Shown one piece after another: positions 1-8,144 of a stretch of DNA of 14,212 nt. Both the position numbers and the translations under genes were made by a program. The notes below the pieces were generated by a model, which did not search any database, was not told the origin of the DNA, and was given only the letters and a program-made list of their open reading frames with translations. How positions within the stretch are numbered: the first letter of the stretch is position 1; each line of letters starts with the position of its first letter. The stretch covers positions 1 through 14,212 of the forward strand of contig DBTI01000303.1 in the NCBI GenBank assembly GCA_002306975.1. Reading direction: 5' to 3'. The stretch is from Ruminococcaceae bacterium UBA1320 (GTDB lineage Bacteria > Bacillota > Clostridia > Oscillospirales > Ethanoligenentaceae).

Positions 1-309
1 AAGGCACCGCAAGCGGCGGCGGAGATTATCGATGCGCTGCGCCCCACGACAGACTGGAACCCCAAAACCATCCACACGCTGATAAGGCGGCTTGTCCAAA
101 AAAATGTTATCGCGGCAAAGGAGGGTGTAACGCCCTACACCTACTGCACCCTGCTATCCGAGGCGGAGTGTACGCTTCAAAAAACGCGCTCGTTTATCGA
201 CAAGATCTACAATGGCTCGTTTAACCTTATGGTCGCGCGGTTTGTAAAAGAAGAAAACCTGTCAAGCGAGGAAATTGCGGAGCTTAAAAAAATCCTTAAC
301 GGCAAATAG
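1..309 (+). CDS. BlaI/MecI/CopY-family transcriptional repressor, C-terminal part (5' end outside window)
   Basis: The first 102 codons in frame 1 are open and end in TAG at 307-309; the start lies before the window. The fragment holds the recognition part of a winged helix (NPKTIHTLIRRLVQKNVI), the beta wing with an aromatic stretch (TPYTYCTLLSEAE), and the C-terminal dimerisation helices ending in SSEEIAELKKIL. This layout is typical of BlaI/MecI repressors, which bind a dyad operator as dimers and are inactivated by a partner M56 protease. The partner gene starts 11 nt downstream, as in bla and mec operons. In S. aureus BlaI/MecI cleavage falls at an Asn-Phe bond in the dimerisation domain; the matching place here appears to read Ala-Arg-Phe, so the cleavage site may differ. 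The family call is secure; the target genes are unknown. Confidence 0.88.
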   Translation, partial: KAPQAAAEIIDALRPTTDWNPKTIHTLIRRLVQKNVIAAKEGVTPYTYCTLLSEAECTLQKTRSFIDKIYNGSFNLMVARFVKEENLSSEEIAELKKILNGK

Positions 310-320
310 GAGGTATTTTG

Positions 321-1940
321 ATGCTTGCGTATGTGTTTAAGCAGATCGTCATGCTCTCGTTTGAGGGAAGTTTCATCGCTCTTGTAATTTTAATAATACG
401 CGCGCTGCTTTGGCGCAGGCTTCACCCGAGGCTGCAATATCTTTTGTGGGCTGTGCTTGTGGTTCGTCTTATGCTGCCGGTTGCCCCGCAGAGCCCTTTT
501 GGCGTTTTCAGTTTCACGTTCCCGCAAAGCCAAGCGGTTCTTAACTCTGCCTCAACGAATATTACGGCCGCCCCGACCCCGGAATCAAATATAAAAACCG
601 AGCCGCAAAAAGAGACGCCGGCAAACAGCCCAAAACCGATTAATGAAGATACGGGTTTCAACGCAGGTCTAAACTGGGAAACCGCCTCTGTAGGTTGGTT
701 TTTCGGCTGTTTGGCTATCCTCATTTATATTTTTAGCGTAAATCTAACTGTTCTATTCAGGTTGCGGAAGCGTGAGCGCTGCCGCGATGAGCGGATTTTA
801 GCGGAGCTTGAAAGCTGCCGCGGGCTGTTAAAACTGCGACGCAGGGTACTTATCGTCTTTGATAAAAACTTTTCGTCTCCGGTCGAATTCGGGTTTGTGC
901 ACCCAAAAATCCTTATTTCCCCCGCTCTCGCGGATGGGCTGAACGACGGCGGTCTTAGACATATTCTTTTGCATGAGCTTACGCACATAAAACGCCATGA
1001 CGTCGCGTTAAACCTTTTGACAATGGCGCTCGGTGCTGTCAACTGGTTTAACCCCCTCATCTGGTATGCCTTTTCAAAGATGAAAAGCGACTGCGAGATT
1101 TCCTGTGATTCGGCTGTTCTTTCCGCGCTTGCAAAAGACGAGCGGCGCTCTTACGGTCAGACAATCATTTCTGTATTAGAAACCGCTTCTCCGGCGCGTC
1201 TACGCAGCGGTTCAATCGGTTTCGCCGACAATTTTAACAAAAGGCGGATTTATATGATTGTAAATAATAAAAAGGCTCCTGTTTTAATCACGTCACTTGC
1301 GATAATTTTAACCCTGTTTGCAGGGTGCGCGAGCCTACCAGCCGCCACGCAAAAAACCACATCTTCCGGCAGCGGCTCCGACATGGCTTCAAGTATAACC
1401 TCTTCTTCAAGTGCAACAGCATCGGGCGACGTTGCCCCGGCTTCATCAGCAGACAATTCAACATCCTCAGCGCCCACATTATCAGTGGGCGGAGACGAGA
1501 TTTCTTTAGCAAGATCCGAAGCCCTCAGCAGCTTCGCAAAAAGCAACGGATACAAAATCATGCCAAACAGCGGAGACGGCGGCACTCTGAAACTGCCGAG
1601 CAGTTTTTCAGAATATACTTATCAAGCCACCTACTACTCAAGAGAGAAGGTGGTTGTTTCGTCCCAACAAAATAAATATGCAGAGTATTTTAAAAACTAC
1701 AATGAACAGTCCAAAAAATATGGACATGATTTTTCGGCTTACCTTGGCACTTCGGTAGCATTGCTCAGCTATGACACCGAAAAAAGCGACGGTACGTTTG
1801 CCTATCTTTACGGTATTTTTGACGGCAAAAAGATGATCGGCGTCTGGGCAGAATCGCACGGATTGTCAAGCGCCAAAAGCAACAGCGAAACCTTCGGCGA
1901 TTTGTTTAGCAGGGGAGAGAATGTCAGTTACTCAAAATGA
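321..1940 (+). CDS. BlaR1/MecR1-type M56 membrane zinc metalloprotease with a non-penicillin-binding C-terminal domain (DUF4830-like)
   Basis: ATG 321 is chosen because AGGAGG at 308-313 lies 7 nt before it; the in-frame TTG at 318 is closer and weaker. Two N-terminal membrane segments (about residues 10-55) and a third (about 124-147) precede the cytoplasmic protease domain. That domain carries the zinc motif HELTH (218-222), the family motif GFVHPKILISPAL before it, and the likely third zinc ligand Glu259 in CEISCD. A further membrane segment ends in LTLFAGC (Cys336), followed by a Ser/Thr/Ala-rich linker and a C-terminal domain from about 390. That domain has no SxxK or KTG motif, so it is not a beta-lactam-acylated sensor. 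Its pattern (LPSSF, YNEQSKKYGHDFSAYLG, LYGIFDGKKMIG) resembles DUF4830 from memory. It probably senses an envelope signal and cleaves the upstream repressor; the signal is unknown. Confidence 0.88.
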   Translation: MLAYVFKQIVMLSFEGSFIALVILIIRALLWRRLHPRLQYLLWAVLVVRLMLPVAPQSPFGVFSFTFPQSQAVLNSASTNITAAPTPESNIKTEPQKETPANSPKPINEDTGFNAGLNWETASVGWFFGCLAILIYIFSVNLTVLFRLRKRERCRDERILAELESCRGLLKLRRRVLIVFDKNFSSPVEFGFVHPKILISPALADGLNDGGLRHILLHELTHIKRHDVALNLLTMALGAVNWFNPLIWYAFSKMKSDCEISCDSAVLSALAKDERRSYGQTIISVLETASPARLRSGSIGFADNFNKRRIYMIVNNKKAPVLITSLAIILTLFAGCASLPAATQKTTSSGSGSDMASSITSSSSATASGDVAPASSADNSTSSAPTLSVGGDEISLARSEALSSFAKSNGYKIMPNSGDGGTLKLPSSFSEYTYQATYYSREKVVVSSQQNKYAEYFKNYNEQSKKYGHDFSAYLGTSVALLSYDTEKSDGTFAYLYGIFDGKKMIGVWAESHGLSSAKSNSETFGDLFSRGENVSYSK

Positions 1941-1959
1941 TTATTTTCGAATACGTTTT

Positions 1960-1996
1960 AAAAAGGTTCTGGAGTTTAAACTTCAGGACCTTTTTT
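1960..1996 (+). terminator. Rho-independent terminator after the BlaR1-type gene
   Basis: A long inverted repeat pairs 1960-1977 with 1978-1995, with two G-U pairs and a minimal loop at the TTTAAA centre. It ends in a T run at 1991-1996. The A run on the 5' side mirrors the T run, so it could also act on the other strand. It lies 20 nt after the stop codon and separates the regulator pair from recJ. Confidence 0.85.
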
Positions 1997-2025
1997 ATAT
2001 TCATTTATACTAAAAATTGCTACTG

Positions 2026-2054
2026 TTGCAGAAATTCTCACAAAATGATAAAAT
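2026..2054 (+). promoter_or_regulatory. Sigma-A-like promoter for recJ
   Basis: TTGCAG (2026-2031) and TAAAAT (2049-2054) are separated by 17 nt, in an AT-rich stretch between the terminator and recJ. A perfect TATAAT at 2057-2062 is also present, but without a good -35 at normal spacing. The leader to the TTG start of recJ would be about 55 nt. Confidence 0.6.
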
Positions 2055-2117
2055 ATTATAATACGCTAAATGTAATCATTTTTAACTACAAAAAATTTTC
2101 GTATCGGGGGTGGGCTT

Positions 2118-4160
2118 TTGGCACAAAGAGAATGGCTGATTCCGCAGGCTGACAAGAGCGCTGTCGCGGCACTGCGCAGCGCCGGTTTTTCGCGCGTCAC
2201 CGCCACACTGCTTGCGCTTCGCGGCTTTAATGACCCCGCAAGCGCCAAAAGTTTTATTTCCTGTGACGCCTGTGTCAACGACCCGATGCAGTTAAAAGAT
2301 ATGCCCGCCGCGGCACAGCGCATCGCAAAAGCGCTTTCAGACGGCGAAAAGATCACAGTTTATGGCGATTATGACGCCGACGGAGTGACGGCGACAGCGC
2401 TTTTATATGCTTACCTGAAAAATAGAGGCGCAGACGCGGCATATTATATTCCCGACCGCGAGAGCGAGGGGTATGGCCTTAACCCCGCCTCCGCGCAAAA
2501 AATAGCGCAGGACGGCACAAAGCTTGTGATAACAGTGGACACAGGCATTTCCGCCTTTGACGAGGCTGAGCTTTTTAAAACACTTGGCGTCTGCCTTATT
2601 GTCACCGACCATCACGACCCGCGTGAGGCGTTGCCCGCGGCTTTTGCCATAGTCAACCCCAAACAGCCGGGCTGTGAATACCCTTTTAAAGAGCTCGCCG
2701 GCGTGGGCGTCGCCTTCAAGCTTATCTGCGCTATCGAGCAGCTTAAGCCCGACGGTCTGGGCGTACACGCGCTTTTTCAAAAATACGGCGAACTTGTCTG
2801 CCTTGGCACAGTGGCGGACGTTGTGCCGCTCAAAGGTGAAAACCGTTATATTGTCAGCCGCGGTATAAAACTGATTTCCGAAAACCCCGGCGTTGGCATG
2901 TCCGCGCTTCTTATCGCCTCCGGTGTGCATGGCAAAAGACTGACCTCATCGCTGTTAAGTTTCACCGCCGCGCCGCGCATCAACGCCTGCGGCAGAATTT
3001 CGACCGCAAACGACGCGCTGGAGCTGCTACTTGCCGACAATGTGCAAAAAGCGGAGGAGCTTGCGAAAAAGCTTGACGCAAACAACCGGGAACGCAGGGA
3101 CATCGAGGCTCAGATTTTAAAGGAATCCATAGAAAAAATAGATAACAACGAGGCACTGCGAAACAATCCGCTGCTTATCGTCTCCGGCGAGGGCTGGCAC
3201 AACGGCGTAGTCGGCATAGTCGCGGCACGCCTTGTGGAGCTTTACGGCAAACCCGCCGTCGTCGTTTCGTTTGACGGCGACATTGGGCGCGCATCCTGCC
3301 GCAGCATTGCCGGTTTCAATATACACGAGGCGCTGATGTCGTGCTCACAGTATCTTGAGCGCTTCGGCGGCCACGAGTTTGCAGCCGGCTTTACCGTATC
3401 GCGCGAAAATTATGACGCGCTTTACGCGGCGCTTAACCGCATCGCAAACTCACTTCCCGAGCTGCCCACACTGAAGGTGTGCCCGGACATGCGGCTTCGG
3501 GGCAATGATATATCGCTTTCAACAGCGCGCGAGGTAAAGCGGCTTGAGCCATTTGGCAGCGGCAACCCCGCGCCGCTTTTCTATATCCCCGCGGCGCAGA
3601 TCATCTCGCTTTCCCCTGTCGGAGATGGCCACACCCGAATGCTTTTGAATTTTGAGGGTTTTGAATTTAACGCCGTCATGTTCGGCACCGCTAAAAACGG
3701 CTTCGACTTTAAAGTTCCCGATATCGTCGACCTTGCCGTTTCAATCGACGTTAACCTTTATAAGAATAAGGAAATGCTGAGCATTGTAGTCCGGAACATC
3801 CGCAAATCCGCCTGCTTCGAATATTACAGCGGGCTTTATAAAACCTTTTTGGCGGGCAAAGCGATCGAGCCGGAAGCTCTACGGCAAAAGCTGACGCCAA
3901 ACCGCGCTGAATTCGCCGCCGTCTATCGTCTTTTGTGTGCCGGCAGCGGCAGCATTTCGCTTGAAGCCTCCTGCAAAGCACTTTGCCGCCGGGACGCGCA
4001 CTTCAACTACTTCAAAACACTTTTGATAAACGATGTTTTTACCGAAACGGGGCTTGTCACTTTTACAAACGAATCCGGCTCCGACAAGGTTACCTATCAA
4101 ATAAACCGTGACAAAAAAATCAACCTTTCCGCGTCGGCGCTTCTTAAACGGCTGGGTTAA
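2118..4160 (+). CDS. recJ: Single-stranded-DNA-specific exonuclease RecJ
   Basis: RecJ degrades single-stranded DNA 5' to 3' in RecF-pathway recombination and mismatch and base excision repair. The DHH phosphoesterase core has motif I DYDADG (84-89), a following VDTG motif, and DHH in TDHHD (164-166), giving the two-metal site. The DHHA1 part carries GGHEFAAGF (Gly417-Gly418-His419), followed by an OB-fold-like region (about 455-560) and a C-terminal extension to residue 680. The size is between E. coli RecJ (577) and B. subtilis RecJ (about 786), as in many Clostridia. The start is TTG at 2118, set by the G-rich ribosome binding site at 2106-2113; no in-frame ATG fits better, and the N-terminal residues look like the usual RecJ start. 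The gene is followed 44 nt later by rel, a common clostridial arrangement. Confidence 0.95.
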   Translation: MAQREWLIPQADKSAVAALRSAGFSRVTATLLALRGFNDPASAKSFISCDACVNDPMQLKDMPAAAQRIAKALSDGEKITVYGDYDADGVTATALLYAYLKNRGADAAYYIPDRESEGYGLNPASAQKIAQDGTKLVITVDTGISAFDEAELFKTLGVCLIVTDHHDPREALPAAFAIVNPKQPGCEYPFKELAGVGVAFKLICAIEQLKPDGLGVHALFQKYGELVCLGTVADVVPLKGENRYIVSRGIKLISENPGVGMSALLIASGVHGKRLTSSLLSFTAAPRINACGRISTANDALELLLADNVQKAEELAKKLDANNRERRDIEAQILKESIEKIDNNEALRNNPLLIVSGEGWHNGVVGIVAARLVELYGKPAVVVSFDGDIGRASCRSIAGFNIHEALMSCSQYLERFGGHEFAAGFTVSRENYDALYAALNRIANSLPELPTLKVCPDMRLRGNDISLSTAREVKRLEPFGSGNPAPLFYIPAAQIISLSPVGDGHTRMLLNFEGFEFNAVMFGTAKNGFDFKVPDIVDLAVSIDVNLYKNKEMLSIVVRNIRKSACFEYYSGLYKTFLAGKAIEPEALRQKLTPNRAEFAAVYRLLCAGSGSISLEASCKALCRRDAHFNYFKTLLINDVFTETGLVTFTNESGSDKVTYQINRDKKINLSASALLKRLG

Positions 4161-4204
4161 AGGGCACTTAATTTTCACCGCAGCGGGCGGATGGAGGACT
4201 AATA

Positions 4205-6370
4205 ATGGACCCACTTCTTGATGGTCTTTTGGAAAAAATAAAACAAAGCGGTATCGCTTATGATGTAGAAAAAATCACAAACGCCTATTACTTTGCGTGC
4301 GAGGCTCACAAAGGGCAAATGCGCCGTTCCGGTGACCCATATGTGTCTCACCCCGTGGCTGTCGCCATAATATTAATCGACCTCGGTCTTGACACCGATT
4401 CATTAATAGGCGGGCTTTTGCACGACGTTGTCGAGGACACGCCCGTGGAGCTTGCGACAATCGACAAGCAGTTCGGTTCCGACGTCGCTCTGCTTGTTGA
4501 CGGCGTCACAAAACTCGGCCGCATTCCCTATTCCTCGCGCGAGGAACAGCAGTCCGAAAACATCCGTAAAATGCTGCTTGCCATGGCGAAGGATATCCGC
4601 GTCATTTTGATCAAGCTTGCAGACAGGCTGCACAATATGCGCACAGCGCGCTTCTGGCCGCCGGAAAAACAGCTTGAAAAATCGTTTGAAACAATGGAGG
4701 TCTACGCCCCCATTGCCCACCGTCTTGGCATAAGAACCATAAAAGAAGAGCTTGAGGACATCTCGCTGCGCCACCTCGACTCCATCGCCTACAGCGAAAT
4801 CGAAGCCACGCTTGCCGGCAGGCAGGAGGAGCGCGTCGCGCTGCTCGAGCGCATCAAAACCCGCATTTTGGAGCGGCTTGACGGGCTTGGGTTAAACGTC
4901 CACATAGAGGGACGTGTCAAGAGTGTTTACGGCATCTACCGAAAGGTTTACCTTCACGGAAAATCCTTTGACGAGATTTATGATATTTACGCCATCCGCG
5001 TCATTGTCGACACGGTTAACGACTGCTACAACGTGCTTGGCATAATCCACGACATGATGCGTCCGATTCCCGGCCGCTTCAAAGACTATATTTCAACGCC
5101 AAAGCCAAACATGTATCAGTCGTTACACACCACCGTTATCGGCAAAGAGGGCATTCCGTTCGAGGTGCAGATCCGCACCTGGGAAATGCACTACACCGCC
5201 GAATACGGCATCGCAGCCCACTGGAAATATAAGCTCGGTATCTCCGGCGGCACAGGCACGCTTGACGAGAGGCTGGCATGGGTGCGCCAGCTGCTTGAAA
5301 TGCAGCAGGAATCAAAGGATGCAGAGGATTTTATCCGCTCCTTGAAAACCGACCTTTCCCCCGACGAGGTTTTTGTGTTTACACCGCGCGGCGACGTGAT
5401 CAATCTGCCGCTCGCGTCGACACCGATAGATTTTGCCTACGCTATCCACAGCGCCGTAGGCAACCGCATGACCGGAGCCAAGGTCGACGGCAAGATTGTG
5501 CCGCTTGATTACAAGCTCCAGACCGGTGAGATCGTCGAGGTTCTGACTACATCCTCCACTACCCACGGGCCAAGCCGGGACTGGCTCAAAATCGCCCGCA
5601 CAAGTGAGGCACGCAACAAAATCCGCACCTGGTTCAAACGCGAGCGCCGCGATGAAAACATTGCGCAGGGGCGCGCGGAGCTTGAAAAGGAATTTCGCCG
5701 CAACGGCATAATTCTCAACGATGAACAATATCCGGAATTTCTTTTGAACGTGGCAAAACGCCAGCATTTCAACACAATCGACGAGTTTATGGCGGCAATC
5801 GGATACGGCGGCATTGTGCTTTCGCGAATAGTGCCGCGCGTTAAAGACGACTACCTTAAAACGATGAAACCGCAAAGCCTGCAAATTCCCGAAAACATCA
5901 CCCACCGCCACAGTGTGGGCGGAGTGATCGTCGAGGGCATCGACAACTGTCTTGTTAAAATGGCTCGTTGCTGCAACCCCGTGCCGGGCGACCGTATTAC
6001 CGGCTTTATCACCCGCGGCTTCGGCGTTTCGGTTCACAAAAGCGACTGTCCTAACGTTGTGCAGAACAGGGAGCTTGAAGAATACTCAGGCCGCTGGGTT
6101 AAAGTAATGTGGGCGGCTAATGTCGCCACCTCGTTCAAGGCGTCGCTACAGGTCATATCCTCCGACCGCTTCGGGCTGCTCGCCGATGTTTCCTCCGCGC
6201 TTTCATCGATGCGCGTTATGATCCACACCGTCAACGCCCGCGAACTTAAAAACGGTGACGCGGCAATCAATCTCACCGTTGACGTAACAAGCACGGAGCA
6301 TCTGCAAAACGTCATCACACGGCTTAGCAAAATTCCCGGCGTACTGTCTGTTTCACGGTCAGGTCAATAA
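4205..6370 (+). CDS. relA: Bifunctional (p)ppGpp synthetase/hydrolase Rel (RelA/SpoT family)
   Basis: This long RSH enzyme makes and degrades the alarmone (p)ppGpp and senses uncharged tRNA on ribosomes. The hydrolase HD domain is intact: His49 in SHPVAVA and HDVVED (73-78). The synthetase domain follows, with RVKSVYGIYRK (from Arg237) and YQSLH (304-308) preceded by PKPNM. The TGS domain starts near DEVFVF (387) and ends near EIVEVLT. The regulatory half has the Cys-rich segment MARCCNPVPGD and a C-terminal ACT domain ending at residue 721. The length is normal for Gram-positive Rel, and the intact HDxxED motif indicates hydrolase activity is kept. GGAGG at 4193-4197 is 7 nt before the ATG. 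The recJ-rel-dtd order is typical of Firmicutes, so co-transcription from the recJ promoter is likely. Confidence 0.96.
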   Translation: MDPLLDGLLEKIKQSGIAYDVEKITNAYYFACEAHKGQMRRSGDPYVSHPVAVAIILIDLGLDTDSLIGGLLHDVVEDTPVELATIDKQFGSDVALLVDGVTKLGRIPYSSREEQQSENIRKMLLAMAKDIRVILIKLADRLHNMRTARFWPPEKQLEKSFETMEVYAPIAHRLGIRTIKEELEDISLRHLDSIAYSEIEATLAGRQEERVALLERIKTRILERLDGLGLNVHIEGRVKSVYGIYRKVYLHGKSFDEIYDIYAIRVIVDTVNDCYNVLGIIHDMMRPIPGRFKDYISTPKPNMYQSLHTTVIGKEGIPFEVQIRTWEMHYTAEYGIAAHWKYKLGISGGTGTLDERLAWVRQLLEMQQESKDAEDFIRSLKTDLSPDEVFVFTPRGDVINLPLASTPIDFAYAIHSAVGNRMTGAKVDGKIVPLDYKLQTGEIVEVLTTSSTTHGPSRDWLKIARTSEARNKIRTWFKRERRDENIAQGRAELEKEFRRNGIILNDEQYPEFLLNVAKRQHFNTIDEFMAAIGYGGIVLSRIVPRVKDDYLKTMKPQSLQIPENITHRHSVGGVIVEGIDNCLVKMARCCNPVPGDRITGFITRGFGVSVHKSDCPNVVQNRELEEYSGRWVKVMWAANVATSFKASLQVISSDRFGLLADVSSALSSMRVMIHTVNARELKNGDAAINLTVDVTSTEHLQNVITRLSKIPGVLSVSRSGQ

Positions 6371-6403
6371 ATTTACTTTAGATATAATTTTTCGGAGGGC
6401 TTA

Positions 6404-6877
6404 ATGAAGGCTGTTATTCAAAGGGTAACTAACGCGTCTGTCAAATCAAACGGCGAAGTTGTCGGCGAAATCGGCGCAGGGCTGGCTGTTCTTTTGGGCG
6501 TTGCCGTCGGCGACACAGCGGCCGACGCGGAAAAACTTGCTTCAAAAATCGCGCGGCTGCGCATTTTTGGCGACGAAAGTGACAATAACAACGACAACGG
6601 GAAAAAGAAACTCGCCACTTCGGTTGTCGATGTCGGCGGCGGAGTGCTTATTATTTCAAATTTCACGCTCTGCGGAAACTGCCAAAGAGGCAACAGGCCG
6701 GATTTTACCGCCGCAGCGGGCGCTGACGAGGCACGCGGGCTGTATCTTCATTTTATAGATGAAATCATAAAATCAGGCGTAAAAAGCTGCGCCTCCGGAA
6801 GGTTCGGAACAGACATGCAGCTTTCTATCGCCTGCGACGGGCCGGTGACCATTTTCATGGACACAAATAATCTGTAA
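6404..6877 (+). CDS. dtd: D-aminoacyl-tRNA deacylase
   Basis: DTD hydrolyses D-amino acids (and Gly from tRNA-Ala) from mischarged tRNA. The N-terminus MKAVIQRVTNASV, the GAGLAVLLGVAVGD strand-turn, the motif SNFTL with RGNRPDF after it, and the C-terminal GPVTIFMDT (the Gly-cis-Pro motif) are all diagnostic. The 157-residue length is slightly above the usual 145-150 because of an Asn/Asp-rich loop between RIFGDE and KKKLATSV. The usual SQFTL reads SNFTL, a conservative change. GGAGGG at 6394-6399 precedes ATG 6404 by 4 nt. It starts 33 nt after rel and is probably in the same transcript. Confidence 0.95.
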   Translation: MKAVIQRVTNASVKSNGEVVGEIGAGLAVLLGVAVGDTAADAEKLASKIARLRIFGDESDNNNDNGKKKLATSVVDVGGGVLIISNFTLCGNCQRGNRPDFTAAAGADEARGLYLHFIDEIIKSGVKSCASGRFGTDMQLSIACDGPVTIFMDTNNL

Positions 6878-6953
6878 CCACTTGTATTCGCTGCAGCAAT
6901 TCCGATTAAGAATGGGAAAGCTGTAGGATAAAATTGCAAAGCAGGTGATATAA

Positions 6954-7418
6954 ATGATTGAATACAGAAAAGCAATTACTGATGATATTGAAACTTTAGC
7001 TAAATTGCGTATTAAAATGCTTTGCGCCGAAACAGATCATTCTGAGGAATTCAGAATCAAACTGCATGAAAACACAATTGATTTTATAAAAAGCGGCTTT
7101 CGCGAAAAAAACTTTATTACCTGGGTTGCTGTTTGTCGGGGTGAAATTATTGCGATGAGCGGCGCAAACTTCTTTACTCTGCCGCCAAATGATTGGTGCC
7201 CTAACGGCAAAACCGCATATATAGGAAATGTATATACACTGCCTGATTTCCGCAAGCAAGGTATTGCATCCAAACTTATTTCTCTGGTGGTTGAAGAAGC
7301 AAAGCAGTACGGCTGTGAAAGGATCCTGTTACACACAACCGATATGGGGAGACCGCTATATGAAAGCTTGGGGTTTGAAATTTCACCAACCACCATGGCA
7401 TTTTACCCTTACAGATGA
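6954..7418 (+). CDS. GNAT-family N-acetyltransferase
   Basis: This 154-residue protein has the single-domain GNAT layout: an N-terminal strand IEYRKAITDDIETLAKLR, central strands (WVAVCRGEIIAMSG), the acetyl-CoA pyrophosphate loop as TLPDFRKQGIASKLI (R-x-Q-G-I-A core), and the final helix-strand PLYESLGFEISPTTMAF. It should move an acetyl group from acetyl-CoA to an amine; the substrate cannot be read from sequence. The ribosome binding site is AGGTGAT at about 6942-6948. By hand count the gene is about 41% G+C, well below the neighbours sampled here (50-68% per line), and its codons are AT-richer. It stands apart from both neighbours (76 and 99 nt gaps) inside an otherwise tight cluster, which suggests later insertion, possibly by transfer. 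Confidence 0.88.
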   Translation: MIEYRKAITDDIETLAKLRIKMLCAETDHSEEFRIKLHENTIDFIKSGFREKNFITWVAVCRGEIIAMSGANFFTLPPNDWCPNGKTAYIGNVYTLPDFRKQGIASKLISLVVEEAKQYGCERILLHTTDMGRPLYESLGFEISPTTMAFYPYR

Positions 7419-7517
7419 AATTCTGTTTAAATAAGACTTTTCTTTTTAATTTATTCATAGATTTTAATCCATTGATTTGCGCTTGCCGCCATGCGGCGGA
7501 AAAAAGGGGGGGCATAT

Positions 7518-8144
7518 ATGTTTATAAAATGTCTTAAAGTAGGCCCAATCGAAACAAACTGCTATATCGCCTGTGACAAGGTAGCGAACAAGGCCGTCAT
7601 CATCGACCCGGGTGCCGACGCGCCCCGCATTGTCGCGGCTCTTGAAGAAACCGGCTGTGAAGCCGAATATGTGATTTTAACCCACGGGCACGCCGACCAC
7701 ATGCTGGCGGCACACGAGGTTTTGCGAAAGACCGGAGCGAAGCTCGCCGTTTTTGCCGAGGAGCTGCCTTTTCTCAACGATCCTGAACGCAACTGCCATA
7801 ACATGATGTCGGAACAGCAGTTTGAGCCGTTCACGCCGGATCTGATGCTGCTTGACGGCGAAAAGATTATCTTTGGCGAAACAGAGCTGATAACCATGCA
7901 CACGCCCGGGCACACGCTTGGCTCCTGCTGCTTTATAAGCAAAGACTCGATATTCAGCGGCGATACCCTTTTTCGTGAATCTGCGGGGCGCACCGACCTC
8001 CCCAGCGGCAGCCCGCAGGAGTTAACAGAATCTTTAAAACGCATATTCGCTCTTGAGGGTGATTTGCAGGTTCTGCCCGGGCACGGCGATTTTACCACAC
8101 TCGATCATGAGCGAAAAAATAATCCTTACAGGAGCGGCATTTAA
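7518..8144 (+). CDS. MBL-fold metallohydrolase, glyoxalase II-like
   Basis: ATG 7518 follows a G7 tract (7506-7512), a usable ribosome binding site; an in-frame ATG at 7491 gives ten extra residues unlike the family and lies in a small GCCGC/GCGGC hairpin. The 208-residue protein has THGHADH (residues 55-61, His56, His58, Asp60, His61), HTPGHTLGS (third metal His), SGDTLFRESAGRTDLP (bridging Asp) and VLPGHGDFT (last His). This full ligand set points to a dinuclear zinc or iron hydrolase of the glyoxalase II group. The family is often called hydroxyacylglutathione hydrolase by annotation pipelines, but Clostridia usually lack glutathione, so the true substrate is open. The stop codon overlaps the start of the next gene by one base (TAATG), so the two are coupled. 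Confidence 0.9.
   Translation: MFIKCLKVGPIETNCYIACDKVANKAVIIDPGADAPRIVAALEETGCEAEYVILTHGHADHMLAAHEVLRKTGAKLAVFAEELPFLNDPERNCHNMMSEQQFEPFTPDLMLLDGEKIIFGETELITMHTPGHTLGSCCFISKDSIFSGDTLFRESAGRTDLPSGSPQELTESLKRIFALEGDLQVLPGHGDFTTLDHERKNNPYRSGI

Noticed and set aside
1325..1675. A second + strand open frame of 116 codons inside the M56 protease gene.
   Set aside because: It is an out-of-frame reading of the Ser/Thr-rich linker, with no start signal or known domain.
2403..2930. A 175-codon reverse-strand open frame opposite recJ.
   Set aside because: It is antisense to the DHH core of recJ and carries no recognisable motif.
5312..6037. A 241-codon reverse-strand open frame opposite rel.
   Set aside because: It is a shadow of the GC-rich rel coding sequence; rel shows all RSH domains in the + frame.
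7485..7497. Small GCCGC-CAT-GCGGC hairpin before the MBL hydrolase gene.
   Set aside because: It is only 5 bp with a 3-nt loop and lacks a T run; it could be chance or a minor mRNA element.
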